The notes under the pieces: model-generated | Database searches by the model: none | What the model was told of the DNA's origin: nothing | What the model saw: the letters and a program-made list of their open reading frames with translations, nothing else | Part shown: positions 7,907-16,541 of the stretch, piece after piece | Numbering within the stretch: the stretch's first letter is position 1 | How the letters are laid out: the number at the start of each line of letters is the position of its first letter | Assembly (NCBI RefSeq): GCF_000252165.1 | Contig: NZ_BAET01000033.1 | Span: 124,001-188,000 of the forward strand | Origin: Glaciecola punicea ACAM 611 | GTDB lineage: Bacteria; Pseudomonadota; Gammaproteobacteria; Enterobacterales; Alteromonadaceae | Length of the DNA: 64,000 bases | Direction of reading: 5' to 3' | Position numbers and translations under genes: made by a program

Positions 7907-8920
7907 ATGTTTACAGCCTGTATTGTAGGCGCCAGTGGTTATACTGGCGCTGAATTAATAAAAATTATTAGTCAACATCCGCAGCTAACACTGACGCACT
8001 GTTTCGTATCTGAAAATAGCCAATACCAAAGTATGCTTGTTAGTGACGTACACCCACAGTTAAGCGGTATTTGTGACTTACCACTACACGCTTTAGCAAG
8101 TACTCATATAGCGAGTATCCGCAACGACTTTGATGCAATTTTCTTAGCCACACCGCACGAATTTAGCCATGACCACTTGCCTGCGATGCTGAATGGCAAA
8201 GCCGTGGTATTTGATTTGTCAGGGGCATACCGCCTGCCCAACACCCAAGTGTTTGAAACTTTTTATGGTTTTGCACACCAGCACCCGCACACACTTAAAA
8301 AAGCCGTCTATGGCCTAGCAGAATGGTATAGCGACAATATTAAAATGGCCCAGTATGTCGCGGTAGCTGGCTGTTACCCTACTGCCTCACTATTAGCGCT
8401 TAAACCGCTTATTGAAAATGACTTACTTGATCTCAGTAAATTGCCTGTTATAAATGCCACCAGCGGCGTCAGCGGGGCTGGCAAAAAAGCTTCAGCCACA
8501 ACCAGCTTTTATGAGGTCAGCTTACAAGCATATGGCGTGCTAAATCATAGGCATACACCAGAAATAGAAAACTATGCAAACACACCGGTTATATTCACGC
8601 CTCATTTAGGTGGGTTCAAGCGGGGAATTTTAGCCACACTGACTGCGTTCACAAAATCAGGTGTGAGCTTGCGCGATATTCAAAACGCTTTTGACAGTGC
8701 TTATGCTCATCAACCCTTAGTCAGGGTAAAAGACAGCATGCCGAAACTTGATCACGTTATCCACACCCCTTTTTGCGACATTGGCTTTGCCTTTGACCCA
8801 ACAAAACAGTGTGTGGTAGTAACGAGCGCCATAGACAATCTTTTAAAAGGCGCATCATCGCAAGCCGTTCAGTGCTGTAACATTCGACTTGGCTTACCAC
8901 AAACCATGGGCTTAATTTAA
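7907..8920 (+). CDS. argC: N-acetyl-gamma-glutamyl-phosphate reductase
   Basis: A 337-residue enzyme of arginine biosynthesis. It reduces N-acetylglutamyl-phosphate to N-acetylglutamate semialdehyde with NADPH in the cytosol. The N-terminal Rossmann motif is IVGASGYTGAEL. The catalytic cysteine is Cys156 in VAGCYPTAS, and the conserved substrate-binding region HRHTPEIE follows. Length matches E. coli ArgC (334). It is the first gene of argCBFGH-argA, ending one base before argB, so translational coupling is likely. The ribosome-binding site before ATG 7907 is weak, which may matter given the long leader upstream. Confidence 0.96.
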   Translation: MFTACIVGASGYTGAELIKIISQHPQLTLTHCFVSENSQYQSMLVSDVHPQLSGICDLPLHALASTHIASIRNDFDAIFLATPHEFSHDHLPAMLNGKAVVFDLSGAYRLPNTQVFETFYGFAHQHPHTLKKAVYGLAEWYSDNIKMAQYVAVAGCYPTASLLALKPLIENDLLDLSKLPVINATSGVSGAGKKASATTSFYEVSLQAYGVLNHRHTPEIENYANTPVIFTPHLGGFKRGILATLTAFTKSGVSLRDIQNAFDSAYAHQPLVRVKDSMPKLDHVIHTPFCDIGFAFDPTKQCVVVTSAIDNLLKGASSQAVQCCNIRLGLPQTMGLI

Positions 8921-8921
8921 C

Positions 8922-9713
8922 ATGGCAAATCCAAACAATGCACCATTACCGGTGGTCATAAAAATAGGCGGCAGTTTTTTCGCTTCCCTTACTAAAACCG
9001 CAGACAATGAATTGCTGTCAACAATCCGCATACTGCAAGCTAAAGGTCGAAGTGTTGTATTAGTCCATGGCGGCGGTGAGCAAGTACTAGAAAGATTAAA
9101 CGACCTAAACATTGTCAGTACCCGTAAAAATGGTTTGCGCGTTACACCCGATGAACATATGCCCATTGTTACGGGTGTGTTAGCGGGTGAACTTAATAAG
9201 CAACTGGTAGGCGAATGTGCGAAATATTCTATAAACGCGGTGGGCATCAGTTTAGCCGACGGCAATATGGCGAATTGCACGCAGCATCCTGCTAACATTG
9301 GCGCGGTAGGCGTTCCTACAGCGAATAGTTCAGCCTTGCTTAATGTGCTAATGCAGGCGAATATGGTGCCTATAGTAGCCTCGATTGGCAAAGATGAAGC
9401 CGGCCGACTTTACAACGTTAACGCCGATCATGCTGCTATTTGCATTGCGCAACTTCTGCACACTAAGCTCTATTTTTTCGCGGACATTAGCGGCGTACTA
9501 GACAGTAAAAAAGCTTTATTAGCGACGCTGAGCGCAAAGCAGATTGATGAATTGATACAGCAAGGCGTCATTACAGACGGTATGGCGGTAAAAGTAAACG
9601 CCGCGCAGTTTGCGGCCAAAGAAATTGGTCAAAGTGTTACTATTGGCAGTTGGAATGATGCGTTTAAAATACTCATTGATAATGCTGTTTGCGGAACCGA
9701 GATACTATATTAA
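8922..9713 (+). CDS. argB: Acetylglutamate kinase
   Basis: A 263-residue amino-acid kinase that phosphorylates N-acetylglutamate, the second step of the acetylated arginine pathway. The nucleotide-binding start is VVIKIGGSFF, followed by VLVHGGGEQV for phosphate binding. The C-terminal region carries GVITDGMAVKVNAA, contributing Lys and Asp to the active site. The short length and lack of an N-terminal extension resemble the E. coli-type, arginine-insensitive NAGK rather than the longer feedback-inhibited hexameric type. That fits control falling on ArgA and ArgR. It begins one base after argC stops. Confidence 0.95.
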   Translation: MANPNNAPLPVVIKIGGSFFASLTKTADNELLSTIRILQAKGRSVVLVHGGGEQVLERLNDLNIVSTRKNGLRVTPDEHMPIVTGVLAGELNKQLVGECAKYSINAVGISLADGNMANCTQHPANIGAVGVPTANSSALLNVLMQANMVPIVASIGKDEAGRLYNVNADHAAICIAQLLHTKLYFFADISGVLDSKKALLATLSAKQIDELIQQGVITDGMAVKVNAAQFAAKEIGQSVTIGSWNDAFKILIDNAVCGTEILY

Positions 9714-9762
9714 CTACAACCGAAAATAGTGAATACAATTGAAATTCAAAAAGGAAAACCGT

Positions 9763-10686
9763 GTGAATTTATTAAGTTTCAGCGACTGGACAGCAAAAGA
9801 CGCCAATTCACTGCTCAATTTTGCCATTACGCTCAAACAAACTCCCGAACGTTTTGGTCAACCCCTTGCGGGTAAGTCGGTCGTAGCGCTATTTGAAAAA
9901 CCATCTTTGCGCACCCGCATAAGCTTTGACATAGGCATCAATAAACTGGGCGGCCATATGGTATATGTGGACACCCAAGGCCAACCCATCGCAAAGCGCG
10001 AAGATCCCAAGGACGTAAGCGCCAATATCGCCCAGTGGGCCGACGCCATCGTTGCCCGAGTGCACAAACACAGTACTTTAGAAGAGTTAGCCTCGCTGGG
10101 TAACATACCGGTTATAAATGCACTTTGCGACATTTACCACCCGTGCCAAGCACTTGCCGACTACATTACTATGAAAGAAGCATTTGGTGAAATCAAAGGC
10201 AAAACCCTTGCCTACGTGGGAGATGGCAACAATGTAACCCATTCTTTGCTGATACTAGGGGTTTTATTGGGCTGTCATCAAGTGGTCATTACCCCAAAAG
10301 GCCATGAAATAAACGCAGGCATCGCCCAAAAAGTCGCGAAAATGGCCAGTGAATCAGGTGTAAACTTCAGCGTTAGTAACCATATAGAAACGCTGACAGA
10401 GGCAGACGTAATTTACACCGACACCTGGGTGTCGATGGGAGATGACACGCCCTTAAGCGAAATCAAACACAAATTCATGCCCTATCAGGTAAACAAGGCA
10501 CTTATGGAGCAAGCCGGCGCAAGCTACGTGATGCACTGCCAACCCGCGCATAGAGACCTTGAAATTAGCGGTGAGCTTATGGATTCACAGCAGTCCTTAC
10601 TTATGCAAGAAAGCAAAAATCGCCTGCATGCGCAAAACGCGATCCTTTGTTATTTATTAACCGAATGTGATATTAGTCAGTTTTAG
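9763..10686 (+). CDS. argF: Ornithine carbamoyltransferase
   Basis: This enzyme makes citrulline from ornithine and carbamoyl phosphate. I choose the GTG at 9763 (307 residues): it lies 7 bases after an AAGGA ribosome-binding site and gives the usual MNLLSFSDW start. The in-frame TTG at 9739 would add eight unlikely residues. The carbamoyl-phosphate loop is [21 protein letters not shown] supplies the second binding His-Pro-Cys-Gln, and WVSMGDD is the ornithine loop. The cysteine loop reads MHCQPAHR, whereas most ornithine transcarbamylases have HCLP, so a Gln replaces the usual Leu. Between argB and argG in the operon, its role is not in doubt, but this residue merits checking. Confidence 0.93.
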   Translation: MNLLSFSDWTAKDANSLLNFAITLKQTPERFGQPLAGKSVVALFEKPSLRTRISFDIGINKLGGHMVYVDTQGQPIAKREDPKDVSANIAQWADAIVARVHKHSTLEELASLGNIPVINALCDIYHPCQALADYITMKEAFGEIKGKTLAYVGDGNNVTHSLLILGVLLGCHQVVITPKGHEINAGIAQKVAKMASESGVNFSVSNHIETLTEADVIYTDTWVSMGDDTPLSEIKHKFMPYQVNKALMEQAGASYVMHCQPAHRDLEISGELMDSQQSLLMQESKNRLHAQNAILCYLLTECDISQF

Positions 10687-10694
10687 AGGTCATT

Positions 10695-11924
10695 GTGAGA
10701 AATACAGCAAACAAACCCAAGTTAGATGTGAAAAAAGTCGTACTAGCCTATTCAGGCGGATTAGACACCAGCGCCATTGTGCCATGGTTAAAAGATAATT
10801 ATGGCTGTGAAGTCATTGCTTTTGCCGCCGATGTAGGTCAAGGCGCAGATGAGTTAGAAGGTTTGGAAGAAAAAGCCATCGCCTCAGGCGCCAGCGAATG
10901 CCATATTGTTGATTTAAAAGAACAGTTTGTAAAAGACTTTATTTACCCCACTATTACCACCGGCGCGGTATACGAAGACGATTACTTACTAGGCACCTCT
11001 ATGGCTCGCCCAATCATCGCTCAAGCACAAGTTGATATAGCACGTAAGGTGGGCGCCGACGCATTAAGCCATGGCTGCACTGGCAAGGGTAATGATCAAG
11101 TCAGGTTTGAAGGCGCATTTGCCGCCCTCGCCCCCGACCTGCCGGTAATTGCCCCATGGCGCGAATGGGATATGGTTTCGCGCGAAGACTTACTTGACTA
11201 CCTTGCCAGCAGAAACGTGAAAACAAGCTCCTCAGCAACCAAAATTTATAGCCGCGACGCCAACGCATGGCATATTTCTCACGAAGGTGGCGAGTTAGAA
11301 AATCCGTGGAATGCGCCTTCTAAAGAAGTGTGGACCATGACAGTCGATCCTGAAGATGCGCCAAATACACCAGAACTGGTCAGTGTCGTGTTTGATAAAG
11401 GCGGCTTAACCCACGTAAACGGCAAAGCTTTATCACCCTACAATGTGCTAGTTGCACTTAACCGCATTGGCGCTGCCCACGGCGTTGGCCGTATCGATAT
11501 TGTTGAAAACCGCTTAGTTGGCATGAAGTCTCGCGGCTGCTATGAAACACCCGGCGGCACTATTATGATGAAAGCGTATAAGGCACTTGAGTGTTTAGTG
11601 CTCGACAAATCTGCGTTTAAATTTCGTGAGCAAATCGGTTTAGAATACGCCCATGTAATGTACGACGGTCGTTACTTCACCGCCATAAACGATTCATTGT
11701 TAGCAGCGGCTAACAGTTTTGCTCAGCTTGTCAGCGGTGAAGTTGTAATTAAACTTTATAAAGGCAATGCCACGGTGGTGCAGCGCCAGTCGCCCAACAG
11801 CTTATACAGTGAAGACTTCGCCACCTTTGGCGCCGACGACGTATATGACCAGTCTCACGCAGAAGGCTTTATTAGACTGTTTAGTTTATCTAGCCGCATT
11901 AGTCACATGAACAAACAAAAATAA
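10695..11924 (+). CDS. argG: Argininosuccinate synthase
   Basis: A 409-residue enzyme joining citrulline and aspartate with ATP hydrolysis to AMP. The PP-loop ATP-binding motif is [15 protein letters not shown] at the N-terminus, and the [13 protein letters not shown] segment binds citrulline and aspartate. The start is a GTG 4-5 bases after a GAGGT ribosome-binding site. Length matches the common type I enzyme (about 400) rather than the longer E. coli version (447). It lies 8 bases after argF and 12 before argH. Confidence 0.96.
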   Translation: MRNTANKPKLDVKKVVLAYSGGLDTSAIVPWLKDNYGCEVIAFAADVGQGADELEGLEEKAIASGASECHIVDLKEQFVKDFIYPTITTGAVYEDDYLLGTSMARPIIAQAQVDIARKVGADALSHGCTGKGNDQVRFEGAFAALAPDLPVIAPWREWDMVSREDLLDYLASRNVKTSSSATKIYSRDANAWHISHEGGELENPWNAPSKEVWTMTVDPEDAPNTPELVSVVFDKGGLTHVNGKALSPYNVLVALNRIGAAHGVGRIDIVENRLVGMKSRGCYETPGGTIMMKAYKALECLVLDKSAFKFREQIGLEYAHVMYDGRYFTAINDSLLAAANSFAQLVSGEVVIKLYKGNATVVQRQSPNSLYSEDFATFGADDVYDQSHAEGFIRLFSLSSRISHMNKQK

Positions 11925-11936
11925 AGGAATACCGCT

Positions 11937-13340
11937 ATGGCTTTATGGGGTGGACGCTTTCAGGCAGGCAGCAGCGACATGTTCAAACAGGTAAACGATT
12001 CATTACCCTTTGACCATGTTATGGCCGTTGAAGACATATTTGGATCAATTGTGTGGTCGCGTGCACTCAAGCAAGCGGGCGTATTAAGCGCAGATGAACA
12101 ATCTCAAATTGAGACTGTTTTAAGCGATTTACAAGTGCTAGCACAGGATGGGAAAATTGATTTTGCGGCTTCAAACGAAGAAGACATTCACAGCTTTGTT
12201 GAAGCTTATCTAACCGATAAGCTTCAGGATTTAGGCCGTAAATTACACACCGGGCGCAGCCGAAACGATCAGGTAGCTACCGACTTCAGACTGTGGGTAA
12301 AAAATCACTTAGCATCGCTTAAACAAGACTGCGTCAACTTACTTGGCGCATTACTACAGTGCGCCAATAGACATCAAACAACGGTTATACCCGGGTATAC
12401 TCATCTGCAGCGCGCCCAGCCCATATATTTTGCGCACTGGTGCTTAGCCTACGTTGAAATGCTAAAGCGCGACATAAGCAGAATTGATGATTTAAGCCAA
12501 AGAATGAATCAGTGCCCACTTGGCAGCGGCGCATTAGCGGGCACCACTTTTGCGGTAGACCGCTATCAGATAGCCGAAAGTTTAGGCTTTTCAAGCCCAT
12601 GTTTGAATAGCTTAGACGCTGTTTCAGATCGTGATTTTGTGCTTGAGCTTTTATTTGTGGCCAGCACCAGTATGATGCACCTGTCGAGAATGGCCGAAGA
12701 TTTAATCTTCTATAACTCAGGCGAAGCTGGGTTCTTGCAGCTGTCTGATAATGTCACCTCTGGTTCCTCGCTTATGCCGCAAAAGAAGAACCCTGATGCA
12801 CTTGAGCTTATGCGTGGAAAATGCGGGCGGGTATTTGGCCACCTCCAAGCGCTATTAGTCACCATGAAAGGCCTGCCCTTGGCCTACAACAAAGACATGC
12901 AAGAAGATAAAGAAGGCGCCATAGACACCGTTAATCAGTGGCATATTTGCCTATGTATTGGCGTAGAGGTGTTAAACGGTATGGCGCTAAATGAAGAGGC
13001 TGGCCGCAAAGCGGCCCAGCAGGGCTATGCAAACGCCACCGAACTGGCTGATTATTTAGTCGCTAAAAACATTCCTTTTAGAACCGCCCATGACATTGCG
13101 GGCAAAGCCGTAGTAGCCGCAATTGCAAAAGGCGTAGCGCTTGAAGAAATGAGCATCGATGATTTACAGGTAATGCATAAAGATATAAAAGAAGACGTAT
13201 ACCCGTGGCTTGCACTAGATGCGGTTTTAGATAAACGTGACCAGCTAGGCGGCACTAGCAAAAAAACGGTGATGCGGGCACTTTATGTTGAATTAGAAAA
13301 TTGGGTCATGTTAAAAGCGCAGTGCAAACATGATGGTTAA
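11937..13340 (+). CDS. argH: Argininosuccinate lyase
   Basis: A 467-residue member of the fumarase/aspartase superfamily. It splits argininosuccinate into arginine and fumarate, the final biosynthetic step. The superfamily signature GSSLMPQKKNPD is intact, with the catalytic Ser in the flexible loop. The N-terminal LHTGRSRNDQVATD and the central PGYTHLQRAQP, containing the His acid/base region, are conserved. In some relatives argH is fused to an argA-like GNAT domain. Here it is a normal-length stand-alone lyase, with a separate complete argA 66 bases downstream. Confidence 0.96.
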   Translation: MALWGGRFQAGSSDMFKQVNDSLPFDHVMAVEDIFGSIVWSRALKQAGVLSADEQSQIETVLSDLQVLAQDGKIDFAASNEEDIHSFVEAYLTDKLQDLGRKLHTGRSRNDQVATDFRLWVKNHLASLKQDCVNLLGALLQCANRHQTTVIPGYTHLQRAQPIYFAHWCLAYVEMLKRDISRIDDLSQRMNQCPLGSGALAGTTFAVDRYQIAESLGFSSPCLNSLDAVSDRDFVLELLFVASTSMMHLSRMAEDLIFYNSGEAGFLQLSDNVTSGSSLMPQKKNPDALELMRGKCGRVFGHLQALLVTMKGLPLAYNKDMQEDKEGAIDTVNQWHICLCIGVEVLNGMALNEEAGRKAAQQGYANATELADYLVAKNIPFRTAHDIAGKAVVAAIAKGVALEEMSIDDLQVMHKDIKEDVYPWLALDAVLDKRDQLGGTSKKTVMRALYVELENWVMLKAQCKHDG

Positions 13341-13372
13341 CGTAAAATTTTTGGCACTTTGTTTATTTTACG
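13341..13372 (+). other. Hairpin between argH and argA
   Basis: CGTAAAAT at 13341-13348 and ATTTTACG at 13365-13372 form a perfect 8-base stem around a 16-base loop. It is AT-rich and has no T-tract, so it may be a processing or stability element rather than a full terminator. It could separate argA expression from argCBFGH. Confidence 0.35.
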
Positions 13373-13406
13373 GCTCATTAACAATAGCAATAAAGGTAGC
13401 GACTAA

Positions 13407-14714
13407 ATGAGTCTATCTCACCAAGACAGCGTGCGTCTGTTTAGAAACTCGGCACCTTACATGAACGCACATCGCGGCAAAGTATTTGTGATCATGTTTG
13501 GCGGCGAGGCCGTGCTAAGCGAAAATTTTGATCGCCTTATTCAAGACATCGCGCTATTACACAGCTTGGGCATACGCATTATTATTGTACACGGCGCACG
13601 GCCGCAAATTGACGAGCGCCTAGCCTTTCGCTCTATACAGTCACAGTTTGTAGATGGCCTGAGAATAACCAACAAAGCCACGCTTGAGTGCGTCAAAGAC
13701 GCAGCAGGGTCTTTACGCAGCCAAATAGAAGCTCTGCTAACCCTTGGGCTGCCAAATTCACCCATGCATGGCGCACGCATTAGGGTGTGTTCTGGCAATT
13801 TAGTGATTGCTAAACCTTTAGGGGTAGTAAACGGTATTGATTTTGAAAACACCGGCTCTGTACGCCGGATTGACGTTAGCGGCATTCAAGATCAGCTCAA
13901 TATTGGCTCTATTGTTTTACTCTCGCCAATGGGCTATTCACCCACAGGGGAGGTGTTTAACCTTTCGCATGAAGATGTTGCCACCCAGGCCGCGATTTCT
14001 TTAAAAGCCGACAAGCTCATTACCCTATCAGAATTTGACGGTATTTTTCAGCTTCAGAAACTTATTAGAACCATCGAGTTAGACAGCTTAAAACCCTTAA
14101 TTGAAAACAAGGAAATTCAGGCGGAAAGTACTTGTTTAAGCGCTATGATAGACACCGTCGCAGCGGGGATTGACCGCGCACACTGCGTCAGTTATCACAA
14201 TGACGGCGCATTATTAAAAGAACTATTTACCCGCGATGGCCACGGCTCGTTAGTGATGCAAACTCACTATGAGCAACTGCGCACCGCTATTGTAGACGAC
14301 GTGGGCGGTATTTTAAACCTAATCAAGCCTTTAGAAGAAAGCGGGGTGCTATTAACACGCTCTCGCGAAAAGCTCGAAAACGAGATTGAAAGATTCACTG
14401 TGATTGAGCGCGATGGCATGACAATCGCCTGCGCGGCCCTCTATATATTTCAAGAAGAGCGCATGGCAGAAGTGGCCTGCGTGGCAATCCACAGAGACTA
14501 CAGAGGAAAGCATAGAGGCGAAAGGCTTATGCAGGCGCTTAAAGATAAAGCGCTTGATTTGAACTTAACGCAACTTTTTGTGCTTACTACCGTAACAAGC
14601 CACTGGTTTTTAGAGCAAGGCTTTGTCGAGCAGAGCATTGAAGATTTGCCCCGCTCCAAAAAAGATATTTATAATTTCACGCGCAAATCTAAAGTCTTTG
14701 TATTGCCCCTGTAA
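13407..14714 (+). CDS. argA: Amino-acid N-acetyltransferase (N-acetylglutamate synthase)
   Basis: A 435-residue bifunctional-architecture enzyme that acetylates glutamate with acetyl-CoA, the entry step of arginine synthesis. Residues about 1-290 form an amino-acid-kinase domain (VFVIMFGGEAVL, then IIVHGARPQI) that binds the feedback inhibitor arginine. Residues about 295-435 form a GNAT domain with the acetyl-CoA loop VAIHRDYRGKHRGERLM. Length and order match E. coli ArgA (443). It is the last gene of the cluster. The cluster lacks argE and the OAT-type argJ, so the acetyl group must be removed by a deacetylase encoded elsewhere. Confidence 0.95.
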   Translation: MSLSHQDSVRLFRNSAPYMNAHRGKVFVIMFGGEAVLSENFDRLIQDIALLHSLGIRIIIVHGARPQIDERLAFRSIQSQFVDGLRITNKATLECVKDAAGSLRSQIEALLTLGLPNSPMHGARIRVCSGNLVIAKPLGVVNGIDFENTGSVRRIDVSGIQDQLNIGSIVLLSPMGYSPTGEVFNLSHEDVATQAAISLKADKLITLSEFDGIFQLQKLIRTIELDSLKPLIENKEIQAESTCLSAMIDTVAAGIDRAHCVSYHNDGALLKELFTRDGHGSLVMQTHYEQLRTAIVDDVGGILNLIKPLEESGVLLTRSREKLENEIERFTVIERDGMTIACAALYIFQEERMAEVACVAIHRDYRGKHRGERLMQALKDKALDLNLTQLFVLTTVTSHWFLEQGFVEQSIEDLPRSKKDIYNFTRKSKVFVLPL

Positions 14715-14780
14715 AAATGAGCTCACGCCTAATATCCATATTGTACGTATGTTTCTTACGCTTTACTTTTTAATTTCAAT

Positions 14781-14822
14781 AAGCGCTACGCTATAAGCCT
14801 TCAAGCGCTGCGCTATAAGCCT
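14781..14822. repeat. Direct repeat at the convergent argA / malic enzyme junction
   Basis: AAGCGCTACGCTATAAGCCT (14781-14800) is repeated as AAGCGCTGCGCTATAAGCCT (14803-14822), 19 of 20 identical with a 22-base period. The second copy ends inside the malic enzyme stop codon. AAGCGCT and the AGCG-rich core could also pair weakly as RNA. It looks like a recent tandem duplication. Confidence 0.75.
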
Positions 14823-16515
14823 ACAAGCTCACACGCTTGTAGGGTCTATATTGGGCTTTCCATACATTACTTCTTATACGCTGCTCTAAGGCTTCATCAT
14901 CAAGTGCTGATGCATATCCTTGCTCCATCGCCACTTTGGCCACTGCATAGGCTATCTTTCTTGATAGACCACTTATTTTGGTTAGGCGCGGTAGTAAATC
15001 AGCTGACTCACCTTTAGCTAAGGGCGACTCTAATGCTAGGGCGTTACTGGCCGCCATGATCATTTCATCACTTATACGACTTGCTTTTGACGCAATTACG
15101 CCAAGTCCAATGCCCGGGAAAATATAGCTGTTGTTACACTGCGCGATAGGAAACACCTTGTCTTCATACACCACTGGATCAAAGGGCGAGCCAGTCGCAA
15201 TAACCACCTTACCTTTAGTCCATTGTATCACTTGCTCTGGACGCGCTTCAACTTGCCTAGAAGGGTTGCTTAATGGGAAAATGATGGGGGTATCGCAGTG
15301 CTCTGCCATGGTGGTAATAACTTGCTCAGTAAACAAACCAGGCTGGCCTGACACACCAATCAAAATATCGGGCTTAGCGCAGTTTACAACGTCTAATAAT
15401 GATGCGTATTCACCACTGTAAGTCCACTGCGCTAGGTTACTAAGAGGCTGCGCCAACTTTAGCTGAAAATCACGTAAGTCTTCCATTCCTTCGGTTAATA
15501 GACCAAAACGGTCAATCATAAACACGCGAGCACGCGCTTGGGCTTCATCTAAACCTTCAAATATCATTTGCTGAACCAGCATCTCGGCAATACCACAGCC
15601 GGCTGAACCCGCCCCCACAAAAGCCACTTTCATACGAGATAGTAAATCGCCGCGTGCGCGACATGCCGCTAATATGGTGCCTAAGGTGACTGCCGCAGTG
15701 CCTTGAATATCATCATTAAAACAACACACCTTGTCGCGATACTTTTGCAGTAAGGGCATGGCATTTGGCTGCGCAAAATCTTCAAACTGGATCATCGCTT
15801 CAGGCCATCTGGCGCTGACTTCTTTAATGAACATGTCTAAAAATTCGTTATATTGACCTTGCTCAATACGCGGATGCCTAGCGCCCATATACATGGGATC
15901 ATCTAATAATTTTTGATTATTTGTGCCAACGTCTAGCATAACCGGCAAGGTATACGCAGGACTTATGCCGCCACAGGCTGTATACAGTGAAAGCTTTCCA
16001 ATAGGAATGCCCATACCACCGATACCTTGGTCACCTAAGCCCAAAATACGTTCGCCGTCGGTTACTACAATAACCTTCACTTTGCGCTTAGTGGCATTAC
16101 GTAAAATGTCGCCCATTAAATGGCGTTCGTCATAGCTAATGAATAAGCCACGTGAAGAACGGTAAATGTCAGAAAAACGTTCACACGCTTCTCCTACCGT
16201 AGGGGTATAAATAATAGGCATCATCTCTTCTATGTGTTTTTGTAATAATTTATAAAAGAGTGTTTCGTTGTTATCTTGAATAGCACGCAAGTATATATGC
16301 TTGTGTAGAGGGCTTACAAAACTTCTATACTGCATGTAAGCGCGTTCAACCTGCTCGTCAATAGACTCGTAGCGCGGCGGCACTAAGCCCAAAATATTAA
16401 ATGACTTACGCTCGCGTTCCGTAAACGCGCTGCCCTTGTTCAATAAGGGCGTTTCCAGCAATGCTGAACCCGCATAATGCGTATATAAATAGCGTTGTAT
16501 ATCGTTTGCAGACAT
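14821..16515 (-). CDS. maeA: NAD-dependent malic enzyme
   Basis: A 564-residue oxidative decarboxylase converting malate to pyruvate and CO2 with NAD+. Length is almost identical to E. coli MaeA/SfcA (565). The N-terminal malic domain has [14 protein letters not shown] and [21 protein letters not shown]. The divalent-metal residues lie in FEDFAQPNA and [15 protein letters not shown], and the dinucleotide fold starts at [16 protein letters not shown]. The ATG at 16515 follows an AAGG site by 6 bases. It runs convergent to argA and 26 bases downstream of mrcA on the same strand. It would feed pyruvate when the cell grows on C4 acids, including fumarate from argH or succinate from the AST and methylcitrate routes. 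Confidence 0.95.
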   Translation of the reverse strand: MSANDIQRYLYTHYAGSALLETPLLNKGSAFTERERKSFNILGLVPPRYESIDEQVERAYMQYRSFVSPLHKHIYLRAIQDNNETLFYKLLQKHIEEMMPIIYTPTVGEACERFSDIYRSSRGLFISYDERHLMGDILRNATKRKVKVIVVTDGERILGLGDQGIGGMGIPIGKLSLYTACGGISPAYTLPVMLDVGTNNQKLLDDPMYMGARHPRIEQGQYNEFLDMFIKEVSARWPEAMIQFEDFAQPNAMPLLQKYRDKVCCFNDDIQGTAAVTLGTILAACRARGDLLSRMKVAFVGAGSAGCGIAEMLVQQMIFEGLDEAQARARVFMIDRFGLLTEGMEDLRDFQLKLAQPLSNLAQWTYSGEYASLLDVVNCAKPDILIGVSGQPGLFTEQVITTMAEHCDTPIIFPLSNPSRQVEARPEQVIQWTKGKVVIATGSPFDPVVYEDKVFPIAQCNNSYIFPGIGLGVIASKASRISDEMIMAASNALALESPLAKGESADLLPRLTKISGLSRKIAYAVAKVAMEQGYASALDDEALEQRIRSNVWKAQYRPYKRVSL

Positions 16516-16541
16516 GTTGGCCTTAGCGATTAATGGTTAAT

